A stretch of DNA of 64,000 nt from assembly GCF_015209505.1 (NCBI RefSeq), contig NZ_JADEYC010000015.1, positions 175,720 to 239,719 of the forward strand, written 5' to 3'. Below, piece after piece: positions 25,116-32,702 of the stretch. The DNA is from Saccharopolyspora montiporae (GTDB lineage: Bacteria > Actinomycetota > Actinomycetes > Mycobacteriales > Pseudonocardiaceae). Numbering within the stretch: position 1 is the first letter of the stretch; every line of letters starts with the position of its first letter. The notes under the pieces are model-generated. The model made no database searches. It was not told the origin of the DNA and saw nothing but the letters and a program-made list of their open reading frames with translations. The position numbers and the translations under genes were made by a program.

Positions 25116-26000
25116 ATGACAGAGCAACGTGATGCGGAGCCGCGGCAGACGGCCCCCGATCGGATCCCGGTGGGGCTGTCCAGCGCCTCGGTGTGGCCGC
25201 AACCTGCCAGGGCGGCTTTCGAGATGGCCGCCGATCTCGGGTTCGACGGTGTCGAAGTGATGGTGTGGGCGGACGCGGTGAGCCAGGACGTGGCCGCGCT
25301 GCACCGGTTGTCCGAGCAGCACGGGGTGCCGATCCTCGCCGTGCACGCGCCCTGCCTGCTGATCACCCAGCGGGTGTGGTCGGCGGAGCCGGAGGAGCGG
25401 TTGCGGCGCGCGGTGGTGGCGGCGAGCGAGCTGGGGGCGTCGACCGTCGTCGTGCACCCGCCGTTCCGCTGGCAGCGCCGCTACGCGGAGGGTTTCGGCG
25501 AACTGGTCGGCGAGCTGGAGGAGACCAGCGGGATCTCCGTGGCGGTGGAGAACATGTTCCCGCTGCGCCCGCCGAACACCTGGAGCAGGCTGCGCGGTGG
25601 CAAGGGCGCCGGGCTCTCCGCGTTCAAGCCCTCGCCGGATCCCACCGAGGTCGGCTACCGCAACTACACGCTGGACGTCTCGCACGCGGCCGCGGCGCAC
25701 GTGGACGCGATCGAGCTGCTCAAGCGGATGAAGGACGGCCTGGCCCACGTGCACCTGGCCGACGGCACCGGCGCGCCGCGCGACGAGCACCTCGTTCCCG
25801 GGCAGGGCAACCAGCCGTGCGCGGAGGTCTGCGAGGCGCTGGCCGCCGACGGCTACCGGGGCGCGGTCGTGCTGGAGGTCAACACCCGGAAGGCGCGCAC
25901 GGCGCAGCAGCGGGCGGCCCTGCTGGCCGAGGCGCAGCTGTTCGCGCGGCTGCACCTGGAGCCGGTGCGCGGGGATTCCGGTCCCGCCGCTTCCCGTTGA
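25116..26000 (+). CDS. Sugar phosphate isomerase/epimerase-like TIM-barrel protein (Rv0498-like)
   Basis: A 294-aa xylose-isomerase-like TIM barrel: VGLSSASVWPQPARAAFEMAADLGFDGVEVMVW at the N-terminus, AVHAPCLL, VVVHPPFRWQ, ISVAVENMFPLRP, YTLDVSHAAAAHVD, LAHVHLADGTG and GAVVLEVNTRKA. His/Glu/Asp residues in these strands probably bind a divalent metal. The substrate is unknown. Order after the Ppx gene and Rv0497-like gene and before a thioesterase and proC follows M. tuberculosis. Confidence 0.85.
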   Translation: MTEQRDAEPRQTAPDRIPVGLSSASVWPQPARAAFEMAADLGFDGVEVMVWADAVSQDVAALHRLSEQHGVPILAVHAPCLLITQRVWSAEPEERLRRAVVAASELGASTVVVHPPFRWQRRYAEGFGELVGELEETSGISVAVENMFPLRPPNTWSRLRGGKGAGLSAFKPSPDPTEVGYRNYTLDVSHAAAAHVDAIELLKRMKDGLAHVHLADGTGAPRDEHLVPGQGNQPCAEVCEALAADGYRGAVVLEVNTRKARTAQQRAALLAEAQLFARLHLEPVRGDSGPAASR

Positions 26001-26041
26001 TCAACATCGCGGAGCGTTCATTAGAATTCGAGAACATGAAC
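25996..26041 (+). promoter_or_regulatory. Promoter with palindromic elements before the thioesterase gene
   Basis: GTTGATCAAC (25996-26005) is a perfect palindrome holding a -35-like TTGATC. GTTCAT (26016-26021) and ATGAAC (26036-26041) are inverted repeats 14 bases apart that flank a -10 hexamer TAGAAT (26022-26027). The stretch is unusually AT-rich for this genome. The layout suggests a promoter controlled by a repressor dimer bound across the -10, perhaps responsive to acyl-CoA given the downstream enzyme. Confidence 0.5.
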
Positions 26042-26086
26042 CTTTTTCTCGGCGCGGCCGCTGACCCCGCGGCGGAGCGCACGTGA
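26036..26086 (+). CDS. Possible 16-aa leader peptide overlapping the thioesterase start
   Basis: ATG 26036 lies 8 bp after the -10 TAGAAT, so it would be at or near the 5' end of the mRNA. It opens a 16-codon frame (MNLFLGAAADPAAERT) whose TGA overlaps the GTG of the thioesterase gene as GTGA. The thioesterase has only a weak Shine-Dalgarno sequence, so reading of this short leaderless frame would deliver ribosomes by coupling. Not recognisable as a conserved peptide. Confidence 0.35.
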   Translation: MNLFLGAAADPAAERT

Positions 26087-26880
26087 GCCAGGAGCTCGCC
26101 CCGTTCGCCACGGCCATCTCCGTACGACCGCTGGGAGACGGCAGCTGCACCGCCAGCCTCGATCCCGACTGGTCGGTGGGCGACCGCCCGCACGGCGGTT
26201 ACCTGCTCGCCGTGCTCGCCCGAGCCGCCGAGCTCGCGACAGGTGAGTCGCCGTTGGCCGTGAGCGCCCAGTTCCTGCACGCCCCGCGCGTCGGACCCGT
26301 GCTGATCCGCACCGAACGGCTCAAGACCGGCCGGACCACGGCCGTGCTGCGCCTGGTGCTGGAGCAGCGCGGCCGCGCCTGCGTGGACGCGACGGTCACC
26401 ACCGGTGAGTTCGCCGCCGACGAAGCGGAGTGGTCGCAGGTGCCGGACATGCCGGTGAACCCGCCCACCTCGGCGATCGACCTCGGTTCGTCCGAGGCGC
26501 GCACGTTCTTCGCGCTGTCCAAGGTCTGCGACGTGCGGCTGGATCCGGGCACGGCCGCTTTCCTGCGCGGGGAGCAGGGTCCGCCGCGGCTGCGGCTGTG
26601 GGCCCGTCCGCAGTCCGGGTTTCCGGATGCGCTGTTCGGGCTGCTGGCCGGGGACCTCACGGTGCCGGTGACGTTCAACCTCGGGCGGTTCGGCTGGTCG
26701 CCCACGGTCCAGCTCACCGCGCTGCTGCGCGCCCGGCCGGCCAACGGCTGGTTGCGCCTCCAGGCCGAGTCCCGCGCGGTGCAGGGCTCGTGGTTCGACG
26801 AGGACGTCACGGTCGTCGACTCGATGGGCCGGCTAGTCTGCCAGGCCCGCCAGCTGGCGCTCGCCCCGGAGCGGGACTGA
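26083..26880 (+). CDS. Acyl-CoA thioesterase family protein (double hotdog)
   Basis: A 265-aa protein with two hotdog-like halves. The first contains DWSVGDRPHGGYLLAVLARAAEL and LAVSAQFLHAPRVGPVLIRTERLKTGRTTAVLRLVLEQ; the second WARPQSGFPDALFGLLAGDLT and WLRLQAESRAVQGSWFDEDVTVVDSMGRLVCQARQLAL. This is the TesB-like layout found at the Rv0499 position. It should hydrolyse an acyl-CoA; chain length is unknown. It is convergent with an acyl-CoA synthetase gene, separated by a strong hairpin. Confidence 0.85.
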   Translation: MSQELAPFATAISVRPLGDGSCTASLDPDWSVGDRPHGGYLLAVLARAAELATGESPLAVSAQFLHAPRVGPVLIRTERLKTGRTTAVLRLVLEQRGRACVDATVTTGEFAADEAEWSQVPDMPVNPPTSAIDLGSSEARTFFALSKVCDVRLDPGTAAFLRGEQGPPRLRLWARPQSGFPDALFGLLAGDLTVPVTFNLGRFGWSPTVQLTALLRARPANGWLRLQAESRAVQGSWFDEDVTVVDSMGRLVCQARQLALAPERD

Positions 26881-26900
26881 TCCGCGCGGGACCGGGTCAG

Positions 26901-26942
26901 CCCGCTGCGGTCCGCACCGGAACTCGGGCGGACCGCAGCGGG
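26901..26942. terminator. Bidirectional terminator between convergent genes
   Basis: A perfect 14-bp stem (26901-26914 with 26929-26942, CCCGCTGCGGTCCG/CGGACCGCAGCGGG) with a 14-base loop occupies most of the gap between the thioesterase and acyl-CoA synthetase stops. It can serve transcripts from both sides. Confidence 0.8.
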
Positions 26943-26956
26943 GACAGGTGCCGCCG

Positions 26957-28579
26957 TCAGGGGCGCAGCACGTCCAGCTCGCCGTCCGCGTGCTGCTTGC
27001 GCAGCCGCTTCTTGTCGAACTTGCCGACGCTGGTCTTCGGCGCCTCGGCCACGAACGTCCAGTAGTCCGGAACCTGCCAGCGGGCCACCTTCTCGGCCAC
27101 GAACTCGCGCAGCTCGGCGGCGTCGGCCGCATGCCCCTCGCGCAGCACGACCGCCACCAGCGGCCGCTCGGACCACTTCTCGTCCGGAACGCCGATCACC
27201 AGCGCCTCGGCCACGGCCGGGTGGCCCATCACCAGGTTCTCCAGCTCGACCGAGGAGATCCACTCGCCGCCGGACTTGATCACGTCCTTGGAGCGGTCGG
27301 TGAGGTTGAGGAACCCGTCCGGCGTGATGTAGCCGACGTCGCCGGTGCGCAGCCAGCCGTCGTGGAACTTCTCCGGGTCGTCCTCGCCGTAGTAGGACCC
27401 GGTGATCCACGGCCCGGCGACCTCCAGCTCACCGACGCTGGACCCGTCCCAGGGCAGCTCGTGGTCGGTGTCGTCGACCAGCCGCGCGCGCACGCTCGTG
27501 GACAACCGGCCCTGGCTCCGCCGGTAGGCCCAGCGCTGTTCCTCGTCGACCCCCGCGGGAGGACGGGCGACGCTGCCCAGCGGGGACGTCTCGGTCATGC
27601 CCCACGCGTGCAGCACCGGGACGTCGTATTTCTCCTCGAAGTCGCGCATCAGGGACGGCGGGCAGGCCGAGCCGCCGACGACGACCTCGCGCAGCGAGGA
27701 GATGTCCTCCGGCTGCGCCTCCAGCTGCTGCAGCACCCCTTGCCAGATCGTGGGCACCGCCGCGGCCATCGTGGCCTGCTCGGACACGATCATCCGCACC
27801 AGCGGTTCCGGCTGCAGGAAGCGCTCCGGCATGATGATCGAGGCGCCCACCATCGGTGCGGCGTAGGGCAGGCCCCAGGACAGCACGTGGAACATCGGCA
27901 CCACGGCCAGCGCGCGGTCGGTCTGGCCCAGCGCCATCCCGTCGGTCATGCACACCTGCATCGAGTGCAGGTAGATGGACCGGTGCGAGTAGACGACGCC
28001 CTTCGGGTTCCCGGTGGTGCCGGACGTGTAGCACATCGCCGCCGCGCTGCGTTCGTCCACGTCCGGCCACGCGAATTCCTCCGGCTGGCCGGCCAGCAGC
28101 TGCTCGTAGTCGTGCACCTCGACGCCCGCGGGCGCCTCGATCGCCGACGCGTCCCCGCCCACGACGATGACGTGCCGCACCTCGCGCAGCTGCGGGAGGA
28201 TCTTGCCGAACAGCGGCAGCAGCGTCGCGTCGACCAGGATGACCCGGTCTTGCGCGTGGTCGGCCATGTAGACCAGCTGTTCCGGGAACAGCCGGATGTT
28301 CAGCGTGTGCAGCACGGCGCCCATCGACGGCACCGCGTAGTACGCCTCGACGTGCTCGGCGTTGTTCCACATGAACGTGCCGACCCGGTCGTCCCCGGTG
28401 ATGCCGAGCCCGCGCAGCGCGTGCGCGAGCTGCGCGGCGCGCCTGCCGATCTGCGCATAGGTGGTGCGGCGCGGTTCGGCACCGGTCCACGTGACGATCT
28501 CCGCGGACCCGTGCGGTCCGCTGCCCTGGCGCAGGATCCGGGCGATCGACAACGCGCCGTCCTGCATCGTGCTCAGCAT
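26957..28579 (-). CDS. Fatty acyl-CoA synthetase (FadD-type, AMP-forming)
   Basis: A 540-aa ANL-superfamily ligase that activates a fatty acid through acyl-AMP to acyl-CoA. Visible motifs: A3 [17 protein letters not shown]5 [13 protein letters not shown]7 [36 protein letters not shown] and the A10 lysine in [12 protein letters not shown]. Length and motifs fit medium/long-chain FadD proteins. It faces the thioesterase, so the two could act in opposite directions on acyl-CoA pools. ATG 28579 has GGAG about 13 nt upstream, somewhat far. Confidence 0.9.
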   Translation of the reverse strand: MLSTMQDGALSIARILRQGSGPHGSAEIVTWTGAEPRRTTYAQIGRRAAQLAHALRGLGITGDDRVGTFMWNNAEHVEAYYAVPSMGAVLHTLNIRLFPEQLVYMADHAQDRVILVDATLLPLFGKILPQLREVRHVIVVGGDASAIEAPAGVEVHDYEQLLAGQPEEFAWPDVDERSAAAMCYTSGTTGNPKGVVYSHRSIYLHSMQVCMTDGMALGQTDRALAVVPMFHVLSWGLPYAAPMVGASIIMPERFLQPEPLVRMIVSEQATMAAAVPTIWQGVLQQLEAQPEDISSLREVVVGGSACPPSLMRDFEEKYDVPVLHAWGMTETSPLGSVARPPAGVDEEQRWAYRRSQGRLSTSVRARLVDDTDHELPWDGSSVGELEVAGPWITGSYYGEDDPEKFHDGWLRTGDVGYITPDGFLNLTDRSKDVIKSGGEWISSVELENLVMGHPAVAEALVIGVPDEKWSERPLVAVVLREGHAADAAELREFVAEKVARWQVPDYWTFVAEAPKTSVGKFDKKRLRKQHADGELDVLRP

Positions 28580-28776
28580 CTGGTTCTCAGAGCTCCTTCG
28601 GTCTGGTCGCCCCTGGTGCGCGAAAGATCACTCGGCCGTGGCGGGCGCTGTGGTGATAGCCACATTAGTTCGTTCGGGTGGTCCGCGGGAAGTTCCCGAA
28701 TCGCCCGCGCGCGGCGACGCTGCGTGACGGGTCGGCTCGTACCGCCTGCGCTGCGTGGTCTGGCACCCTGAGCTGC

Positions 28777-29586
28777 ATGACGCGCATTGCCGTTCTCGGT
28801 GCGGGAAAGATCGGGGAATCGCTGCTCTCGGGCCTGATCTCGGCCGGGTGGTCCCCGGGCGAGTTGCAGTTCACCGAGCGCTACCCGGCTCGTGCTGCCG
28901 AACTCACCGACCGCTACGGCGTCGCCGCGGTCGAGGTTGCCCAGGCGGTGCGGGACGCCGACGTCCTGGCGGTGGCGGTCAAGCCGCAGGACATCGACCC
29001 GCTGCTGGCCGAGGTGGCGCCGAACATGACCGGGCGCGAGCTCGTCGTCTCGCTGTGCGCCGGGCTGCCCACCTCGCTGTTCGAGCGCAGCCTGCCCGCG
29101 GGCACGGCCGTGGTCCGCGTGATGCCGAACACGCCGATGCTGGTCGGCGAGGCGATGAGCGCCATCTCCGGTGGTGCGCACGCGCAGGACGCCGACCTCA
29201 AGCTGGTCGAGGAGATGATGTCCAGCGTCGGCTCCGCGGTGCTGGTTCCCGAGGGGCAGCAGGACGCCGCCACCGCGCTGTCCGGCTCCGGCCCGGCTTA
29301 CTTCTACTACCTGGTCGAATCCATGATCGAGGCCGGTGTGCTGGCCGGCGTGCCGCGGGACACCGCTGCCGAACTCGTCGTGCAGTCCGCAGCGGGTGCG
29401 GCCGCCATGCTGCGCACCGACGGCGCGCACCCCGGCCGGCTGCGCGAGGCGGTCACCTCCCCGGGCGGGACCACGGCGGCCGGGTTGCGCGAACTGGACC
29501 GGCACGGCGTCCGGTCGGCCGTGGTCGACGCCGTGGAAGCCGCCCGGCAACGCTCGGCGGAGCTGGGCAGGGCCCACGAGGACTGA
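28777..29586 (+). CDS. proC: Pyrroline-5-carboxylate reductase
   Basis: A 269-aa ProC that reduces P5C to proline with NAD(P)H. Seen: N-terminal Rossmann motif IAVLGAGKIGESLLSGLI, VAVKPQDIDPLL, VVRVMPNTPMLVGEAMSAI, and the signature ALSGSGPAYFYYLVESMIEAGV with LREAVTSPGGTTAAGL. Length is normal. CACCCT (28764-28769) lies 7 bp before ATG 28777, with no Shine-Dalgarno sequence. Confidence 0.95.
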   Translation: MTRIAVLGAGKIGESLLSGLISAGWSPGELQFTERYPARAAELTDRYGVAAVEVAQAVRDADVLAVAVKPQDIDPLLAEVAPNMTGRELVVSLCAGLPTSLFERSLPAGTAVVRVMPNTPMLVGEAMSAISGGAHAQDADLKLVEEMMSSVGSAVLVPEGQQDAATALSGSGPAYFYYLVESMIEAGVLAGVPRDTAAELVVQSAAGAAAMLRTDGAHPGRLREAVTSPGGTTAAGLRELDRHGVRSAVVDAVEAARQRSAELGRAHED

Positions 29587-29726
29587 CCCGGTGCAAGTCG
29601 ATCCCGCGCACTTCGGGCATCGCAGCCATCCCAGCCGTCCCGCTACTCTCGATGGAGCACGTGCGTGAGGTTTCCGCCGGAGGGGAAGCCGGCGGACGCG
29701 AAGCGTGCTGAAGGGCACGGTGAAGC

Positions 29727-29948
29727 ATGTCTGCCAACTCCGAACCGAGCCAGCAGGCACCTCCGATGGGGCAGGTGCGGTTCCTGACCGTCGCCGAGGT
29801 GGCCAAGCTGATGCGGGTGTCCAAGATGACCGTCTACCGGCTGGTGCACGCGGGCGAACTCCCCGCGGCGCGCGTCGGCCGGTCGTTCCGGGTCGCGGAA
29901 AAGGATGTGCACGCGTACCTGGAGAACGCCTACTACAGCGCGGGCTGA
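29727..29948 (+). CDS. Small excisionase-type helix-turn-helix protein (Rv0500A-like)
   Basis: A 73-aa MerR/excisionase-fold DNA-binding protein: FLTVAEVAKLMRVSKMTVYRLVHAGELPAARVGRSFRVAEKDVHAYLENAYY. It is of the same fold as BldC encoded at 55931-56167 but a separate subgroup, matching Rv0500A, which also sits between proC and the basic ribosomal peptide. No integrase or phage gene is nearby, so it is a resident regulator. TACTCT at 29643-29648 could be its -10. Confidence 0.88.
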   Translation: MSANSEPSQQAPPMGQVRFLTVAEVAKLMRVSKMTVYRLVHAGELPAARVGRSFRVAEKDVHAYLENAYYSAG

Positions 29949-30126
29949 CCGGGAGGGTCCGACGTCGCCGCCGGTCGTCGCCGCGGCGTCGCGGGGCCGC
30001 GCGCGCAGGGCACCGGACCCGGGCGGGTAAAGTCCCGTGTTGGTCGTGCCTGGTGCGCGCGCTTCCTGCGGCTGCACCGGTGCGGTGCAGACATCGAAGT
30101 GCCCCCGACAGCGAAGGAGTCCGCGC

Positions 30127-30228
30127 ATGGGCTCGGTCATCAAGAAGCGCCGCAAGCGCATGTCGAAGAAGAAGCACCGCAAGCTGCTCCGCAGGACGCG
30201 CGTGCAGCGTCGCAAGTTGGGCAAGTGA
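30127..30228 (+). CDS. bS22 / AURKAIP1-COX24-type small basic ribosomal protein
   Basis: A 33-aa peptide, [20 protein letters not shown] followed by [13 protein letters not shown], nearly all Lys/Arg. It matches the universally conserved actinobacterial Rv0500B/AURKAIP1 C-terminal domain peptide, shown in mycobacterial ribosome structures as bS22 of the small subunit. GAAGGAG precedes the ATG. TAAAGT (30028-30033) may be the -10, leaving a leader of about 85 nt. A perfect 10-bp hairpin follows the gene. Confidence 0.93.
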
Positions 30229-30250
30229 GCCAGCGCAGCTCCCGCTCCGC

Positions 30251-30280
30251 ACCGCCGCCGGCCTCGTAGTCGGCGGCGGT
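30251..30280 (+). terminator. Hairpin terminator after the bS22 gene
   Basis: A perfect 10-bp stem ACCGCCGCCG (30251-30260) / CGGCGGCGGT (30271-30280) with a 10-base loop is followed by TTCGCGTTCC, a partial T-run. It sits 22 bp after the stop codon. Confidence 0.8.
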
Positions 30281-30419
30281 TTCGCGTTCCCGGGCCCTCG
30301 CCCGATTTCCGTTACGCGGTGTTCCCCGCGGACGTCGTTTCGTTACCTCACGAATGGCGAGCCGTGGTCGCGATAACGGGTAGCATCACGGCGATCGGTC
30401 GTGGCCCGCGCCCGCCCAG

Positions 30420-30481
30420 CGGCAGCCCGGGTCGGCACAACGGCAGCCCTGGCCGGCACAGCGATAGCCCGGGTCGAACAG
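30420..30481 (+). repeat. Three imperfect 21-bp tandem repeats in a leader region
   Basis: Units at 30420-30440, 30441-30461 and 30462-30481 share the pattern CGGCAGCCCGGGTCGGCACA with a few substitutions; the third is one base shorter. They lie between a -10 hexamer TAGCAT (30381-30386) and the epimerase start at 30495, hence in the presumed 5' untranslated leader. Confidence 0.6.
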
Positions 30482-30494
30482 CGCAGGGGGACCC

Positions 30495-31529
30495 ATGAGT
30501 CCGAACGTCGTGCTGGTGACCGGTGTGAGCCGGTTCCTCGGCGGCCACCTCGCCGCGCGCCTGGCCGCCGACCCGAGCATCGAACGGGTCCTCGGGGTGG
30601 ACACCGTCCGTCCCGGACGTGATCTGCTGCGCAAGATGGGGCGCACCGAGTTCGTGCGCGCCGACATCCGCAACCCGCTCATCAACAAGGTGATCGACAG
30701 CAGTCACGTGGACACCGTGGTGCACGCCGCGGTCAACACGCACACCGGTTCCGGCGGGCGCGCCACGATGAAGGAAATGAACGTCATCGGCACGATGCAG
30801 CTGCTCGCCGCGTGCCAGAACTCCGCTTCCGTGCGCAAACTCGTGATCCGGTCGACCTGCGCGGTGTACGGCTCCAGCTCGCGGGACCCGGCGGTGTTCA
30901 CCGAGGGCATCGAGCCCAAGGGGCTGCCCTCCTCCGGTTACGCCAAGGACGCCGCGGAGATCGAGGGCTATGTGCGCGGTTTCGGCAGGCGCAGGCCCGA
31001 GGTCGACATCACGATGCTGCGGTTCAGCAACCTGATCGGCCCGCGCATCGACGCGATGTTGCCCCGCTACTTCTCGCTGCCGGTGATCCCGACCGTATTC
31101 GGCTTCGACGCGCGCCTGCAGCTGCTGCACTCCGAGGACGCGCTGGCCGTGCTGGAGCACGCGACCCGGCAGGACCGCCCCGGCGTGTTCAACGTCGCCG
31201 GCGCCGGCGTGCTGCTGCTGTCCCAGGCGATCCGCCGCGCCGGCCGCCCCGCGGTGCCGCTGCCCGGTCTGGCGGTGCCCCCGCTGGCGCAGTTCTTCCG
31301 CGGCGCCCGGCTCGTCGACTTCTCCCCGGAGCAGTTGCGCTACCTCGGTTTCGGCCGGGTGCTGGACACCACGCGGTTGCAGGAGGAGTTCGGGTTCACC
31401 CCGCGGTGGACGACTCGGCAGGCGTTCGACGATTTCGTGCACGGCCGGGGGCTGCGCCCGATGATCGATCCGGACGACATCATGGCCGTCGAGCGCGGTG
31501 TGGGCGACGCGCTCGCGCGCATGCGCTGA
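30495..31529 (+). CDS. NAD-dependent epimerase/dehydratase (Rv0501/galE2-like)
   Basis: A 344-aa extended SDR. The start VLVTGVSRFLGGHLAARLA gives the nucleotide-binding GxxxxxG form; ADIRNPLINKVI and VVHAAVNTHTGSGGR follow; catalytic Tyr/Lys are in SSGYAKDAAEIE and Ser/Thr in IRSTCAVYGSSS. The substrate is unknown although the M. tuberculosis relative is annotated galE2. It runs with the acyltransferase gene 14 bp downstream, as in Rv0501-Rv0502, suggesting a lipid or envelope role. Confidence 0.85.
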   Translation: MSPNVVLVTGVSRFLGGHLAARLAADPSIERVLGVDTVRPGRDLLRKMGRTEFVRADIRNPLINKVIDSSHVDTVVHAAVNTHTGSGGRATMKEMNVIGTMQLLAACQNSASVRKLVIRSTCAVYGSSSRDPAVFTEGIEPKGLPSSGYAKDAAEIEGYVRGFGRRRPEVDITMLRFSNLIGPRIDAMLPRYFSLPVIPTVFGFDARLQLLHSEDALAVLEHATRQDRPGVFNVAGAGVLLLSQAIRRAGRPAVPLPGLAVPPLAQFFRGARLVDFSPEQLRYLGFGRVLDTTRLQEEFGFTPRWTTRQAFDDFVHGRGLRPMIDPDDIMAVERGVGDALARMR

Positions 31530-31543
31530 CACGAGGAGAAGCG

Positions 31544-32473
31544 ATGGCGGACGCGCAGGTGATCCCGCTGCACAGCACGGAACGGGAACGGGATCGCCGC
31601 CCGCTGGCCGAGGAGACCGGGCAGGACGAGCCGGGCTGGCAGGAAGCCGTGCTGGACGCGCTGGCCTTCACCCGCAGGCGGCTGCTCGGCGACTACCGGG
31701 TGGACGAGTTCGGGTTCGACCGCGAGCTCAACGACGAGGTGTTCCTGCGCATCCTGCGCCCGTTCTACGAGCAGTGGTTCCGGGTGGACACCATCGGTAC
31801 CCACCACGTCCCCGCCGAGCGCGGCGCGCTGGTGGTGGCCAACCATTCCGGCACGCTGCCGTGGGACGCGCTGATGACCACGGTCGCGCTGCACGACGAT
31901 CATCCGGCGCACCGGCACCTGCGGATGCTGGCGGCGGATCTGGCGTTCCGGCTGCCCATGGTCGGTGCGGTGGCCCGCAAAGCCGGGCACACCCTGGCCT
32001 GCAACCCGGATGCGGAGCGCCTGCTCACCGGCGGTGAGCTGGTCGGCGTCTGGCCGGAGGGTTTCAAGGGGATCGGCAAACCGTTCAAGGACCGCTACAA
32101 GCTGCAGCGCTTCGGCCGGGGTGGTTTCGTCTCGGCCGCGCTGCGCACCGGGGCGCCGATCGTGCCGTGCGCGATCGTCGGGGCCGAGGAGATCTACCCC
32201 AAGCTCGCCGACATCCGCCCGCTGGCCCGGCTGTTCGGCGTGCCCTACTTCCCGATCACCCCGCTGTTCCCGCACTTCGGCGCGCTCGGCGCGGTTCCGC
32301 TGCCGTCCAAATGGTACATCGAGTTCGGTGAGCCGATCGAGACCGCCGACTACCCGGAAGGCTCGGCGGACGACCCGATGCTCGTCTTCAGCCTGACCGA
32401 CCAGGTGCGCGAGCACATCCAGCAGATGCTGTACCGGCAGCTGTCCCAGCGCACCAACATCTTCCTCGGCTGA
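31544..32473 (+). CDS. PlsC-type lysophospholipid acyltransferase (Rv0502-like)
   Basis: A 309-aa membrane-associated acyltransferase. Motif I is altered from HX4D to NHSGTLPWD (still His and Asp four apart); motif III VWPEGFKGIGKPF and motif IV APIVPCAIVGAEEIYP are clear. It should transfer an acyl chain to a glycerolipid or glycolipid. GAGGAG precedes the ATG. A hairpin follows the stop. Confidence 0.88.
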   Translation: MADAQVIPLHSTERERDRRPLAEETGQDEPGWQEAVLDALAFTRRRLLGDYRVDEFGFDRELNDEVFLRILRPFYEQWFRVDTIGTHHVPAERGALVVANHSGTLPWDALMTTVALHDDHPAHRHLRMLAADLAFRLPMVGAVARKAGHTLACNPDAERLLTGGELVGVWPEGFKGIGKPFKDRYKLQRFGRGGFVSAALRTGAPIVPCAIVGAEEIYPKLADIRPLARLFGVPYFPITPLFPHFGALGAVPLPSKWYIEFGEPIETADYPEGSADDPMLVFSLTDQVREHIQQMLYRQLSQRTNIFLG

Positions 32474-32500
32474 GCCCGCGTCCCAGGCGTTCACCCGAAC

Positions 32501-32524
32501 CGGGCCGCCGCAAGCGGCGGCCCG
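32501..32524 (+). terminator. Hairpin terminator after the acyltransferase gene
   Basis: A near-perfect stem of about 10 bp, CGGGCCGCCG with CGGCGGCCCG around the tetraloop CAAG (32501-32524), begins 28 bp after the stop. No T-tract follows. Confidence 0.7.
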
Positions 32525-32702
32525 ACCTGCGCCGCGTTGCGGGACCCGCCGCGCCTTGGTGTATTCGTACCGGCCGGGGCCGCGCACCCGGTCACTGCCA
32601 GGTGGCCCGGCCGCCCGGGGCCCGCGGGGACCGATTCCCCGCGGAGGCACCGCGCCGCGCGGCCGGACCGGGAGCGTTCTCCGCCGCGAAGGATGGTGCA
32701 CG

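Noticed and set aside
29727..29948. Excisionase-like gene as a sign of a mobile element
   Set aside because: There is no integrase, attachment site or atypical composition nearby, and the position between proC and the bS22 gene is conserved in Rv0500A. It is a resident MerR/BldC-fold regulator.
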